DNA of 64,000 nucleotides, from positions 336,972 through 400,971 of the forward strand of contig JAUIRK010000061.1 in NCBI GenBank assembly GCA_030549495.1. Reading direction: 5' to 3'. Made by a program: the position numbers and the translations under genes. The notes beneath the pieces were generated by a model. That model saw only the letters and a program-made list of their open reading frames with translations, was not told the DNA's origin and ran no database searches. This DNA is from Nectonema munidae (Eukaryota > Nematomorpha > Nectonematoida > Nectonematidae). This document shows, piece after piece, positions 10,522 to 21,199 of this stretch (positions within the stretch are counted from its first letter, which is position 1; the number at the start of each line of letters is the position of its first letter).

Positions 10522-12270
10522 TTATGTGTTTCTGCACTTTTTACACATAAATAAAGTATGGCTTTTACAAATGAATTTTCCACATACACTGCATTTTCGT
10601 GTTCCCCTTTTTCTTGGCTTACAATCAATAAAAGAGCAATATCCTCGTTGAACTGATGTAGTTGGGTTCTCGTCAACATCAAAAAACCCGTAAAAAGATA
10701 ATAAGTTTCTGGTAGATAAGCGAGTAAATGAACTTTGACTTCTAATCAACATGCATTTTTCAGCTAAAAGTAGAGAAAGGTGTTTTATAAAGCATTTTCT
10801 TCCTCCTCTTGAAACTGACGGGTATGCATCTGAATCATTAGCTCTCATAATTACCCAGCTATTATTAACTGCAATATCAAGAAAATTTGTAAAAATTGCA
10901 ACTGGCCAACGTCTAGAAGACTTATAACAGCTGTAATTTCTTGCCATTCTGTTAAAAACATCCACTCCAGATTTAAACCTATTATAATCTAGAATAGTTT
11001 GAGGCTTTTTTCTGGGCCCAAGAGTATCTATTTGTGATAGATGTTGACTAGATAAAACATAGACTGGTTTGAAGTTTTTTTTAGAATGTTTTTCCGGTAT
11101 ATAAACTGTTAACGAAGAGGTTTCTGAATACAAAAATCTACTCTCAAAATCATTCAAACACAGACCTTTTAAATGCGCTGGACGGACTACATGCGGCATG
11201 AACCTTCTATTACTTCTTACCGTACCACAGATTGTATAGTTTTGATTTTTGGCCCAATTACACAAATCCTGGGACATGAAAAACCTATCTGCATAAATAC
11301 CAATACCGGTCGGTAAGCAAGAAATATTTACCAATCTTTTTACTATATTATTGGGTTTAAAATGATCCCTGTCCACTAAACCACTTTCATAAATTTCGCT
11401 ACAAAAAACAAAAAAACTGGACGAGTCTACACAGTGATAAATTTTCATACCATATAGACCTGGCTTGGATGGGTCGTATACTTTTATAGGTGACCTGCCT
11501 CTATACTTGACGAGCTGCTCGTCAATTGTAACGCAATTAGATGGTGACCAATATTTATGAAAGTTTTCGAGGAAAAAATTTTGTAAGTATCTTATCGGAG
11601 CTAATTTATCTGAACTATTTCTTGTAGTTCTTGAATCAAATCTTATAAAGGTACGAATAAGAATGAATACGTCTCTACTGATTGCAGCTTTTAAAAAAGG
11701 GGTTCCATACTTTTCAGAAAAAAGATGTTTGACATCAATCTGCTGATCTTTAGACTGCCCAATGTAAAGAATACAGGCTAAGTATGCTAGCAAATGTTCC
11801 ATTGAAAACCTTTCATATAAACTTTTGAGGTTCTCCAACAAACAATTAGGACTTCTACAAAAAAAACATTTAACTAAATAATGTTTTCTAATAGAAAATT
11901 ACTTGTAGTTTTCTTCCATTCTTTCTTTTGTGCAGACAAAAATATGGTTCAAAAGAGATTCAGTGAAAAAAAGATTAAAAATTTTCAAAGGATCTTTCAA
12001 ATTTTTTGCCGTATCTTTTGGACCTGGTCTACTTGAGATGATATTAGTTGATGATCTTCTTCCACAAATCTCTCTGGGTTCCCAAAAAAATTGGGTTCCA
12101 TCTGGTGCTACAAGGGACACATCTTCGCAAAGAGCCGTTTCTTCATCGCTTGAATCTGTTTGCCCTTCGCTATCAACTGAATTTTGAATTTCATATTCAC
12201 TATTTGAAAAAACGTCAGAACCAGAGGTTTCTCCTTCATCACTACTTGTATAAAAACTTGAGGAGCTCAT
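10522..12270 (-). CDS. piggyBac transposase (DDE_Tnp_1_7), two exons
   Basis: The gene starts at ATG 12270-12268 (MSSSSFYTSSDEG) and encodes about 566 residues after removal of a 48-base intron (11855-11902), a normal length for the family. The first 120 residues are Ser/Asp/Glu-rich, as in piggyBac N-termini. The catalytic core follows: CVTIDEQLVKYRGR (first Asp), GIYADRFFMSQDL (second Asp) and YNRFKSGVDVFNRMARNYSC (third Asp with the G-V-D block), then SSRRWPVAIFTNFLDIAVNN. The C-terminus holds a cysteine-rich domain with CSFIDC, CSVCGKFIC and CKKC, which binds the element ends. Piggybac transposases excise and insert at TTAA with precise repair. No frameshift or internal stop is visible other than the TAA inside the intron. 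Confidence 0.92.
11855..11902 (-). other. 48-base GT-AG mini-intron in the piggyBac transposase gene
   Basis: On the minus strand the first exon ends GAAAACTACAA and the intron begins GTAATTTTC; it ends TTTTTTTTGTAG before AAGTCCTAATTG. Splicing joins ENYK to SPNCLLENLK in frame. Unspliced, an in-frame TAA would follow the donor at once. The length is a multiple of three, so both exons share a frame. If it is not spliced, the element would carry a nonsense break instead. Confidence 0.7.
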
Positions 12271-13424
12271 AATAAAATTTTGCGAAGTAACTTAGGAAAT
12301 CCAAATTAAGCTTGTCAAGAAATGGAAGAATTATTACACATACACAAATAATGCAAGAGAGAAAGTTTTGTGTAATCTATACGCTTTTCTTCACTATTCA
12401 TTCATGCCAAGGAATTATTTACCAAATGTGGTGAGAAAAAAGATAACAAATGCATAGACAATTATATATGGTTCGTGTAGTCAATGGAACAATTGAGGTC
12501 ACTCTAGCCGCATGCGTATTCTCGATAAAAAATCAATATCAAGTAAGAGTTCTTTGTGTTTGAAATCATATTTTGATTTATTTCTGCGTTGTATGATGTG
12601 TCTTTTATTACCCAGATAATACCATGACACAAATTCAATAAGGAGTCCATTCTCTTCATTTTTTTATTCAAGTACGCAACCATGCGCTGTTCAACAAATC
12701 GATCTAAAAGCTTATCTAATTTTTTTAATCTTTTTTACTTTTTATAAAATATTTTGCACTGTAGAAAAATAAATTTATAAAAACAAAGTTTTGAATAGTG
12801 ATCAATACAATTTTTTCACAAAACTACATAATCATACGTTTGTTTGTTTTGTTACTTCTTTTTTCTTTGTAAATAAAAAAAATATTATAGTTCTTCTTTT
12901 TAATTTTTTATATATAATATTTTGCACTATGGAAAACAAATTTATGAAAATAAAGTGTTGAATATTGAACAATATAGTTTTTTTCACAAAACTACATATT
13001 CGTACGCTTGTTTGTTTTGTTATTAGCTAATAATGAAAGACTTGCTATAATATCCAAAGCGAAGGAAATAATAGAAACTTGATTTTCGAACGTCATGTGT
13101 TTCAAAAATAATCTTCAGAAAAAAATTCTAAATTTGAAATGCACTTCAAATTTATATTTTTATAACTTGTTTAAGGTTACAACTTAAGTTTTTCATAAAA
13201 ACATATTAATTTTAGATGGCGTTAAATTTAAATTTCGTATAAATTACTATAAATATTTTTTCATGTGGTGAAAATTTTATATTTCTTTTTATCTTTAAAA
13301 CCCATTAAAAAAAAATAAAATACCACCAAGTTAGCATATCGACTAGCTATATTTTTCTATCAGAAAAAGAGATTTTAAATATTTACTAGCCAAAAAAAGC
13401 CCTACTCCGTCCTTCTAAGGTTAA

Positions 13425-14790
13425 GAGGTGTTAAATTTTTGTTTTAAAATATTTTGTATTATTTTCTTAAAGATATGTTGTATATGACAGAACCTGTCTC
13501 GTATTTAGAAAGAACTTTGAAAAATCACCTGTAGCTTGACAATTGAGAACGAATGCTATCAAGAAAAAAAGCAGCATTTCGGAAGAGGGTGTAGAATTCT
13601 GGCAGAGCTCCTTTGAAAGAATTACATGTCCTTTTATAATTAGAAATTTTTGTCATCATCCCAAGGATTTTGTTTGCACTAAAAGTGCTGATCCACCTTC
13701 GTTTACCTTCTGTCTGGATTTGTAGCTAGCCATACGAAACGTGGCTTGAAAATGATTTTATGAAGAAAACATTTCTATGAAAGAAATAGCAAAACTCCCT
13801 TTATAACGCTGTCAAAAAGACTTACTTCTGGCTGAATCGTCATTTGTTTGTTTTTCCCATCAAATATATGTGTCGTTGAAGGAAAGGCGTAAATGCAATT
13901 TGAATGTGATGATGGAGGAATACTAAAAATTACTTTTCATAACTTAAAATTTACTTTGTCATAATGTATTGCCATCAAAATATGCCTGACTACAATTGCT
14001 TGAATGTCAGATCATTTTTCATCATCACCATATGCTTCTATGATATGCGCTTATTATCCTGTGATATGACTGTGATGCAGACAGTATTAACGGAAGTTTT
14101 AATTATACAGTTCACGAAAAAATAGAGTTGGAACTGTCTTCAAAATGTAAGAAACTGAATTTCTAACAATATCAGTCCTCATTTTGATCAAAATATACAG
14201 TAATTCTATAAAGATTCTTCATATCACATTGTCAAAACAAAAATTGCTAACCCATTTTGGACTAGCGATTCACATTTGAATCAGTAAAAAATATAGTTAA
14301 TTAGTTAGTTTTTAAACTAACTAAGCTAGTCTTTTCGCAGAATTCATACTCTTTGCTTTCACTCTTTAAAACATCATAATCTTCATCATTTTCCATAACA
14401 TTTGTGCTCTACTTCACTTTAGCAGCTCTTCTTCATATTTACGGATCTTCTTAATAGCTTTTAAACCTATTAACAATTTATTACAAGATGGAAATGTATT
14501 TTTCAACTATCAACCCTACTTTTCAAACCTTGAAAAAAGGATAATTGTTCATTCAAGACATATAATATAAATTTTTAGCATGGTTTTTATTCGACAATAT
14601 TTTTATCCTTTAGAAATTTAATACTTCAGCAAAACTTTTAACTTTATCAAATTTCATTAACGATAAAACTTAAAAGGTTTAGTTTTGTGGTATTATTATT
14701 GATAAAGCACATAAGCATAGCTGACAGATTATGAATTATTGGCGAAAATAGAATTTGAACTTTCATAAGCTGGTTCATGGACTTCATAGT
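13425..14790. other. AT-rich DNA, no gene recognised
   Basis: Only short open frames occur, the longest at 13543-13725 on the plus strand (about 60 codons, no recognised motif). A small palindrome around 14295-14330 (TTAGTTAGTTTTTAAACTAA) is the only structure seen. On the minus strand near 14330-14400 a short stretch reads ENDEDYDVLKSESKEYEF but has no support. Confidence 0.45.
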
Positions 14791-14794
14791 CAAA

Positions 14795-14960
14795 ACGACC
14801 AAAACTAAAACGTGCGAAAATCAAAACTTCTGAAGACCAATTGCTCCAAAACCTCTAATCTTAACCCTAACTTTGAAAACATTACAACCCTTTACCTACC
14901 CATAATACTAACCATTTAAGCTTTTTGGTTTTCGGACGTTTTGACCAGGCACCTCATGGC
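14795..14960. repeat. dispersed CCCTAA/GGACG-type repeat, copy outside the array
   Basis: This stretch shares its layout with about 20110-20300 in the 5.95-kb units: a left part with ACCAAAAC and AAGACCAA, a middle with TTAACCCTAACTTTGAAAAC and ACAACCCTTTACCTA, and a right part with TTTTCGGACGTTTTGACCAG. The CCCTAA motifs look telomere-like but are isolated and imperfect. It is probably one short dispersed repeat family. Confidence 0.6.
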
Positions 14961-14999
14961 CTACTCCAAAAGTGTCCAACAAGCTGCTCTTATACTTTA

Positions 15000-15199
15000 T
15001 AGAGGGGCGGTCCACTTCGGGTGAACATTTTGTGGGGCTGCATTTTTTTTCGTAAAGTTACTATAATTTGCCCTATATTTGTCATCGCTTAACCCTTATC
15101 GCATGGACTTAAATTTTTAGTAGGTTATGATATTTTGTTATAAACACGACAAATTTTCCGATTTCTCCGGGTGGCATATTTGCTAGCTACACCTCTGGG
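15000..15199. repeat. possible hAT-type MITE, right end only convincing
   Basis: The right edge at 15199 ends GCTAGCTACACCTCTG, whose complement CAGAGGTGTAGCTAGC is a typical hAT terminus. The left edge near 15000 (AGAGGGGCGGTCCACTTC) is less clear and no 8-bp duplication was found, so the extent is a guess. Confidence 0.35.
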
Positions 15200-15368
15200 T
15201 CTAACAAAAAGTACACTGAAATATTTAAATATTTTTTCTGAAGTTTAGTTATTTTAATTTAAAAAAACTTAATTTTGCTGAAGTATTAATGTTTGAAAAG
15301 TAGGGTAACTTTGTTGGAGATTGTTTTTTAAATGAGTAATATTTTAGAGTTTTAAAATCTCAGATATA

Positions 15369-15775
15369 TTGGAAATGATTGAAGATTCGAACCTAAATGC
15401 AGAAGAAGTATATATTGAGCCTCCACTTAACTCATGTTCAGTAATTTCTGAAGAAGATTCTTGTGATGAAGAATCATATGATATAAACACTTTAGGAGCA
15501 TCTCACTTAGCTGCTTTCTGTACTTTAGGTTCAAGAAGTGATTCTGAGAGTGAAAATGATGTTCAAATTAAAAAAAATAGACATGATAGACAAATAGAAA
15601 TGTAAAATGGAGTTCGAATCATCAGGAAAACTCTTTATCAACTTCTTTTCTGCCAGAATTTGGTCCATTTTACTACGATCGTCTCTTGAGTGTTTTTGAC
15701 GTATTTTCTTTTTTTTTAAATGTAAATATAATAGATATGATAGCTGAGTACTCTAACTTTGGAAACTAGTGTTCT
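15369..15775 (+). pseudogene. piggyBac transposase N-terminal fragment
   Basis: The first open frame (15369-15605) encodes an acidic, serine-rich segment with EEDSCDEESYDINTL and SRSDSESEND, typical of piggyBac N-termini. After a stop the sequence continues as KWSS...LSTSFLPEFGPFYYDRLLSVFDVF and, after a frameshift at a T run, LNVNIIDMIAEYSN. This matches the W-x(n)-F, then F-x-x-F-F, then I-x-x-I-x-x-x-T/S-N region that precedes the catalytic core. The core is missing, so it is a truncated pseudogene. It differs from the intact piggyBac at 10-13 kb. Confidence 0.65.
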
Positions 15776-15864
15776 AAGGGTAGATACAGGGCGAATTTAT
15801 TTGCATTGCTGCTACTCTGTCACTTCTCTCTTTAAAATGTTATTTTATATAGTTTTACTCACAC

Positions 15865-16262
15865 TCATGCAAACAATCGAATACCAAGAGGCCAACAAAA
15901 ATATATCGGTTTAATAACAAAAAGTTTAATTAATTTTATTAAAGTTAATGTTTCAAAAAGATTTACGGAACGTGCGCAAAAAGGAACATATTCTAACTTG
16001 CAGACCACTGTAAATTCCCGACATATTAGCCACATTGTCATAATGCTCTGGCAACTCATGACATGCAAATCAACACCAAATCTCTGATCAATTTCACCGC
16101 CTTTGAAGTCAGCACAATGGTCAGGGATGTTTTTAAACCCCAAGAATGTTTTAACTGGCTTATGGTCAGACTTTACATAACGAAGTATGAGTGTAAGTTC
16201 ATCAGAATGTCTAACATCAAGCATGAATTCAACAATGATTGGGTAATATTGCGTTTAACTCC
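15865..16262 (-). pseudogene. hAT transposase middle fragment (ZMYM1-like)
   Basis: Minus-strand reading gives QYYPIIVEFMLDVRHSDELT, LILRYVKSDHKPVKTFLGF, then after a frameshift EHYDNVANMSGIYSGLQVRI, then after another VPFCARSVNLFETLTL. These are consecutive blocks of the catalytic region in zinc-finger MYM-type/TTF hAT transposases: YYxIIVD, LIIRYV, the (G)Q-x-YDNAxNMSG block and CxxHSLNL. Frameshifts and missing ends make it a relic. It lies next to a fragment of another hAT family, so two insertions or a rearrangement are implied. Confidence 0.8.
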
Positions 16263-16322
16263 ATTTTCATAATTAAGTAAATTGGCCAACCTTTTGTTTC
16301 CCATATACCAATTTTTTTACCC

Positions 16323-16973
16323 CTAATTCAGATGCGCCACACAAATTTTTAAGCTCTTTCTCAGTTTGTTCTTTATCATTTTCATGGATGAAAATGCTTG
16401 CTCACATCTATAAGTTGTTCCGAAGTGACATGCATAACTTTGGGCAAACTTTCTCAGTACTGGAAAATGTTGATATGGTAAAGATCGCCAAAAATCAATC
16501 ATTTCAGATGCACTTGGGAGTGAGGAAAGTGCATCAAATTTACTCTTTAGTACTGAATTAGCTTTTAAATCAATAAGTTCCATCTGTATATTGGTAGGCA
16601 TTTTCAGAATGTTTTGTTCAGTAAGTGAAAATGGATTTATAAACGCAAGCATACAGCCTTCTTCTTCATCAAAATTACTAAAACGACTATCAAAAGCCTC
16701 TTGTAGTAATATGATTTTTTCAACACATTCTGTAAATTTATAACTATCTTCAACATATTCATTTCGTTCCTTTAAATGTGGGATTTGGCTCAAATCCTTG
16801 TTTTCTAGCTGAGAGATAAACAATTTTAGCTTCATATTGAATGCATTGATATCATTTACTAGGCTAGGAAACAATTTGTCTTTACCCTGAAGTTTTGAAT
16901 TTAGGTCATTGAGATGGCTGGTAATATCAACTAAAAATGCTAAATCAAACATCCACTTTTCGCACTTTATCAA
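16323..16973 (-). pseudogene. hAT transposase C-terminal half (GTF2IRD2/ZBED-like)
   Basis: A 216-codon open frame begins at the edge of the tandem array and runs to 16323. Visible blocks are EKWMFDLAFLVDITSHLNDL, NSKLQGKDKLFPSLVNDINA, FDSRFSNFDEEEGCMLAFIN, MELIDLKANSVL, FPVLRKFAQSYACHFGTTYR and CEQAFSSMKMIKNKLR. They match the second half of GTF2IRD2-, SCAND3- and ZBED5-like hAT proteins, ending in the dimerisation helix (CEQAFSSM). The N-terminal half with BED finger and first catalytic residues is absent, and no natural ATG exists at its start (the first codon is TTG). It is a broken copy cut at about 16959 by the array boundary. Confidence 0.85.
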
Positions 16974-16984
16974 TTTTTCTCACT

Positions 16985-17300
16985 TTTATCAGAGTTTTTA
17001 TTAAAATAGAACTTGCAAGTCTGGCTAGGACGCGGTTAAAACATGACTTCTGTCTTCTTAGTGTTCATTGTGAGGCGTTAGTTGTCACTGGCCCAAGATA
17101 ACTTATAAGTTGATGACTGCATTTTCTGCTTATTCCTGGCGTTCAGTGTATGTTATCCACAAAAAATTTCAAATAACTGTCCGTTTAAGCTTTGTTAAGG
17201 CAAGCAGTCGTCTTTGTTTATGCATCTTCCCATTAGTCCTGTACCTGATGCATATTCCTTCTTCCTTGTAGAGAAAGGCGTTGATTAAAATGGTTGTTAA
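16985..17300 (-). pseudogene. RTE-like reverse transcriptase fragment, unit 1
   Basis: Minus-strand reading gives NAFLYKEEGICIRYRTNGKM, then HKQRRLLALTKL, a damaged active-site block HTLNARNKQKMQ (relatives have FADDCALNA), and RLTMNTKKTEVMF followed by a stop and PRPSQTCK. The order GIxIRYRTDGKLF, FADDxALNA, GLTIxTKKTEVM is typical of a common animal non-LTR RT. The catalytic Asp pair is lost and stops interrupt the frame. The fragment abuts the GTF2IRD2-like hAT relic at the array edge. Confidence 0.75.
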
Positions 17301-17906
17301 TCTAACAAAGACCGCAATTCTTCGAATCATTTTTTTAATGAAAATACTTTATATTATGTTTAATTCAGACCTTATAAAGATCAAAAATTAATAATTGGTT
17401 GTGCTTGAAAAAAGTCTCCTATTTTTGAGATGATAATCGGCAGCAGCAAAATATTAAATGTTAAATTTATTGAAAATTGCTTAATATTCGTTTTTTGTAT
17501 TTAAGTTAAAAAAGTTAAAAATTTCCTGGTTAAGGAACCTTTCATCTGCTGCAGATTTTCTGTCTTTTTGACAATTCTAGCAGTGTCGTTTAATTTGTGT
17601 TAACCTAACAAAATGATTTCCTTTATCATATTTAAATTCTTCATTGACTCTTTCTTTCAAACGCCTTGATTTCTGTGCATAATTTTTTTACAATTGGTGG
17701 AGGAAACATTTGAATTGAGAGATAAAGAAATTCTTTTCGTTTATAATAAAGTTATTTAGTCTTTTACACTCATAAAATTGTTAGTTTTTAGCAATTTACT
17801 AAATGAAATCGAGCCTTTGTGTGAAAATAGGAAACCACGATTTTTTATTCTATTTCTTCTTCTGTATAAAGAAACTTACTTATCAAGCATATCAGCATCT
17901 CATATG

Positions 17907-19359
17907 TAAAGTGACCAGACGTCCCGCTTTTGGCGAGACGGTCATGATTTTCAATAAATTGTCCCGGGGCATTTTAAAAAAGTCCGATTTTAGAAAAGAA
18001 TGCATGACAAGCCAGAAAACGGCAATATACAATTTTCGGTGACCATATGACCACTTTGTCAGGATGTGAATTTCATATTATTTTTGTTAATTTTTAGTTT
18101 GGTAAAAAATAATTATCACTATTTAGAATTGTTATTTACTTGATTTATTTTTTGGTTTTAAATTTTTTGTTTTAGCAGTTTTAATATTTTTTTATCATCA
18201 ATAAAAGCTAAGTAAAAGATGATTGTTCGAAAAGTATAAAAAAAAAATGGAAATTTTGAGTTTGTAAAAAAATTGTGAAAAAATTAATTTTCAAAATATA
18301 TTACTTTTTAAGTGTTTCATCGAAATTTATAAATTAGATTGATAATTTTTTTTTTATTTTTTACTTGAAGTACAAAAAATATATTCTTATTTCTATATAT
18401 ACACTGTGTTCGTTGAAATGCTGAATGAATTTTGTGAAACTGCGGGAGTCGAAAATCAGAAAATACTTGGATACAGTAAAACGCGCTGGCTAGCTTTTTT
18501 GCCAGCTATGGAAATATATGATCCCTTGAAATCCTACTTTCTATCACAGGATAAATATTCTAGAATTTTAGAAGAGTTTTTTAAAGAAGATTCTTCTAAA
18601 ATTTCGCTAGAGTTTGTACAAAATCAAGCAGCTCTTTTTCAAAATGCTATAAAATTTATTGAAGGTGACAAAATTTCTGTAATCGAAGTGGCAAATGAAG
18701 TTAATAATTTAAAATTTTAGTGTCGAGCGGTTAGACATTACAATGATATTGAACATTTTCATTGGGTTACATTAAAACAAGAACTTAAATGGAATGATGT
18801 GCAAAAATCATTCGATTATATTACTCAAAATTTTCTATATAGTAATATTTCCGAAAATGAACTTTTTAATGAGGCATAATTATTTAAAAAATATATTGAT
18901 AATGAAAAGTTTAAATTTTGGGCATCAGCGAAAACCACGATAGAGAACAAATGGTTGGAAGCATTTCACCATTTTGAAGCAAACCATATTCTATATAATA
19001 ATGCACTGAAGATAGTGGAATATGCACAGTCCTTACCAGGAACTAATGCTGCAACTGAACGTCTTTTTTCTACGGTGAATAAAGTATGGACATCAGAAAA
19101 ATCACAATTAAGTGTTTAAAAGACTTTAAAAGCCATTTAATGTGTGAAATATAATCCAACGAGTTCTTGTGAAAAATTTTATGATTTTTAAAACAACAAC
19201 AACAGTCTACTAAAAATAATTCACTCAAATGACAAATATGCGAAAGAATATATAATACTATACATATTTTTTAATGTATTGTACGTATATTTGAAAAAAT
19301 ATATTACGATACTATTTTTGCAATTTTTTGTTGCTCCATATAGACCAAATTTTTAATCA
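17907..19359 (+). pseudogene. hAT element relic with dead transposase, unit 1
   Basis: The left end TAAAGTGACCAGACGTCCCG starts at 17907 after CTCATATG. From about 18406 one reading frame encodes the C-terminal part of a hAT transposase: GYSKTRWLAFLPAMEIYDPL, KSYFLSQDKYSRILEEFF, then SLPGTNAATERLFSTVNKVW (dimerisation domain) and a tail ending NPTSSCEKFYDF. The frame has no frameshift but four nonsense codons at 18718, 18877, 19117 and 19138 before the natural end at 19189. The N-terminal catalytic half is absent. The right terminus is missing here because the A/B junction at 19359/19360 cuts it. Confidence 0.85.
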
Positions 19360-19525
19360 TCTTTATTTGTTTCATTTGTTGGGCTAAGGTCAATATTGCA
19401 AAAAAACAAACTCAAAGCATTAAGACATTAATATTTTTAATTTAAAAAGCTATGTTAGAAAGACTGGAAATTTATACGAAAAATTTTTTCTTAAAACTGA
19501 TCTGAAAGTGTGACATTTAAAGAAA

Positions 19526-19786
19526 TTACCCCTTTTTCAAGAAGTGACGACAAGTGAAACAAAAAGCTGCTTGTTTTGAAACTGAATATTCAAGCCAGGG
19601 ATAGATTTTGTACCAAGAAGACTTGAATTTTCTTTCATTTTTAGTTATGAGTTTGAAAGAGTTGTCATTGACGGGCTGACAAGGACCTTGATCTTTAGCT
19701 CCTAAGTCTTCAGGATACCTTTTATCATTACTTTCATTATCATTAATAAAATCGTCAGTCGCATCAAGGGTAGGACTGGATTGCAG
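19526..19786 (-). pseudogene. TTF-type zinc finger of a hAT transposase, unit 1
   Basis: The minus-strand frame reads SSPTLDATDDFINDNESNDK, then YPEDLGAKDQGPCQPVNDNS, FKLITKNERKFKSSWYKIYP, WLEYSVSKQAAFCFTCRHFL and a stop. This is the N-terminal TTF zinc finger of ZMYM1-like hAT transposases: D-x-G-P-x-Q-P, then F-x-x-x-W-Y-x-x-x-P-W-L-E-Y-S, then A-x-F-C-F-x-C-R. The catalytic part does not follow, so it is a fragment. It lies in part B directly after the hAT relic but belongs to another hAT family. Confidence 0.85.
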
Positions 19787-20109
19787 CTATACAAATTCAT
19801 GGTTAAAAAATGAAAACTCGTAAAGCGAAAAACACAAAACGAATCAGATTGGTGAACATTATCTTGTTTTGTTTGCAATTTGCTTGCTTTGCAAAAGTAG
19901 AAAGAAATTTTCCTCATGATGCTTAAAATTGACATGTTAATAATATAAAGTAGTTCGAATGATTTTTCTAAATATATTCTCAAAAATGAAATAAAATGAT
20001 TTATGAACAGTTATATCATCGCAAGTATTAAAAAAATAAAAAATATTTTCTAAATTTACTACTTTTATGTGAAAAATACTCCTCATTTCAACTGAAAACA
20101 TACTCTAAA

Positions 20110-20300
20110 AGCACTAAGAAGACCAAAACGTCCAAAAATCCCTAACTCTAACTCTAAAAATGTCACAACCCATTACCTAACTCGAAGCCTAACATTAAAA
20201 GTATCACAACCCTTCACCTAACCCTAAGTCTAACCTTTTATACATTTTGTTTTTCGGACGTTTTGGTTTCGGACGTTCGGTTTTTGACCAGACCCCAACT
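20110..20300. repeat. CCCTAA/GGACG-type repeat in unit 1
   Basis: Contains imperfect CCCTAACTCTAACTCTAA and CACCTAACCCTAAGTCTAA tracts, an ACCAAAACGTCC motif on the left and TTTTTCGGACGTTTTGG plus TTCGGACGTTCGG on the right, so the ends are partly inverted. Equivalent copies occur at about 26069, 32013, 37962 and 43911 in units 2-5. Related to 14795-14960. Confidence 0.6.
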
Positions 20301-21035
20301 TGATTACAATATTATGAACACACAGATTAGAGCTTACTTTGAAAAAGTTGAGCAATAAAAACTAGTATGTAGTAAATGGAAAGAAGGCCTTAAAATAGAT
20401 GTCTTCTATAGAAAGTATGATGTCCCTTTCTTACGAGCCAATCAAAAATTATGATCCAATCAAAACACGTATGCTTGATACATTCTGTGATCAGAAAAAA
20501 TTAAAGGCGAGACACATAAAAAGGCATCCGTCTAGTCAGACACAAACATCAAATCTAAAACACATGTTTGTTCGCATTTTGTAAGAAAGTAGACAAACCT
20601 CAAAACGAAAAAGCGCCCACGCATTGTAAGACAGTAGACAAAATTATACAGTATGTATGATGAAGAGAGAGAAACAATGAAAACTTGATATTGGCTAGTA
20701 GTAAAGATGTTCGTACACTCAGTCTCTATCACATAACATAAGCATAAACTTGAAACAAATGAGAACAGAAGAAAAGCAGACATACAATAGATCTCTTGTA
20801 GCCAACATGTGTTTTTCATTAAAGTTTGCTGCAAACAAGTATGATGAGTATTCAGCAGTATTTTTCGACCAACTCTAATGTCGACTTATCCCCTTGTTTT
20901 CAGAATAATTCAAGGCGATAGAAAAATGATTAAGTTATTAAAACTTGCGAAGACAACTGTTATAATAAATAAGATATAAATTTTTTAACGACACTCAGAG
21001 GAGGCAAAAAAATCCAGGGGGGGGGGGGGGGGGGG

Positions 21036-21199
21036 CAGTGGCGTAGCCAGAGGGGGCAAGGGGACAGTGCCCCCCCCCCCCCCCAAATAGCTTTTCTGCC
21101 CCCCCCCCCCCAAATAATTTTATTTCCAATATGCTTGCTCCCCTAAATTCCTTGCATGCCCCCCCCCCCCCCAACTTCCATTTTTTGGCTACGTCACTG
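21036..21199. mobile_element. hAT-type MITE with G/C tracts, unit 1
   Basis: Ends CAGTGGCGTAGCCA and TGGCTACGTCACTG are inverted repeats with one mismatch. The element sits in a G run, with G runs on both sides (ending at 21035 and starting at 21201), so the 8-bp duplication may be poly-G. Internal C runs of 12-15 bases separate three short AT segments. Noncoding. Confidence 0.85.

Larger units (their letters stand above)
10010..13420 (-). mobile_element. complete piggyBac transposon with TTAA target sites
   Basis: The element is bounded by TTAA at 10006-10009 and 13421-13424. Just inside, the ends are CCTTAGCAGGACGGA and the inverse of CCTTAGAAGGACGGA, 14 of 15 matching. Subterminal inverted motifs also match: AACGCCATCTATAAT near 10206 and TTAGATGGCGTT near 13213. 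It holds one full-length transposase on the minus strand. Between the gene start and the right end are two imperfect direct repeats of about 125 bp (12729-12855 and 12905-13025) sharing ATTTTGCACT and CACAAAACTACATA. Structure and coding capacity suggest a young, possibly autonomous copy. Confidence 0.95.

Noticed and set aside
11930..12272. Plus-strand frames over the piggyBac N-terminus
   Set aside because: They are shadows of the acidic first exon on the minus strand.
17803..18042. 79-codon plus-strand open frame repeated in all six units as a possible conserved gene
   Set aside because: Its second half crosses the hAT left terminus and encodes no known motif; its conservation simply reflects unit identity.
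18406..19191. Reassigned stop codons (ciliate-like code) to explain the hAT frame with four stops
   Set aside because: The intact piggyBac and other frames here use normal stops, and two of the stops fall where relatives have Glu or Leu, as expected of ordinary nonsense mutations.
19702..19983. 93-codon minus-strand frame repeated in each full unit
   Set aside because: It overlaps the TTF zinc-finger reading in another frame; the zinc-finger frame carries the recognisable motifs.
20150..20250. A telomere or subtelomere at the array
   Set aside because: The CCCTAA tracts are few, imperfect and internal to each unit; no long telomeric array exists.
20532..20834. 100-codon minus-strand frame in each full unit, with hydrophobic cysteine-rich stretches
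   Set aside because: No family motif, no splice context, and hydrophobicity is what A/T-rich DNA gives; conservation is only unit identity.
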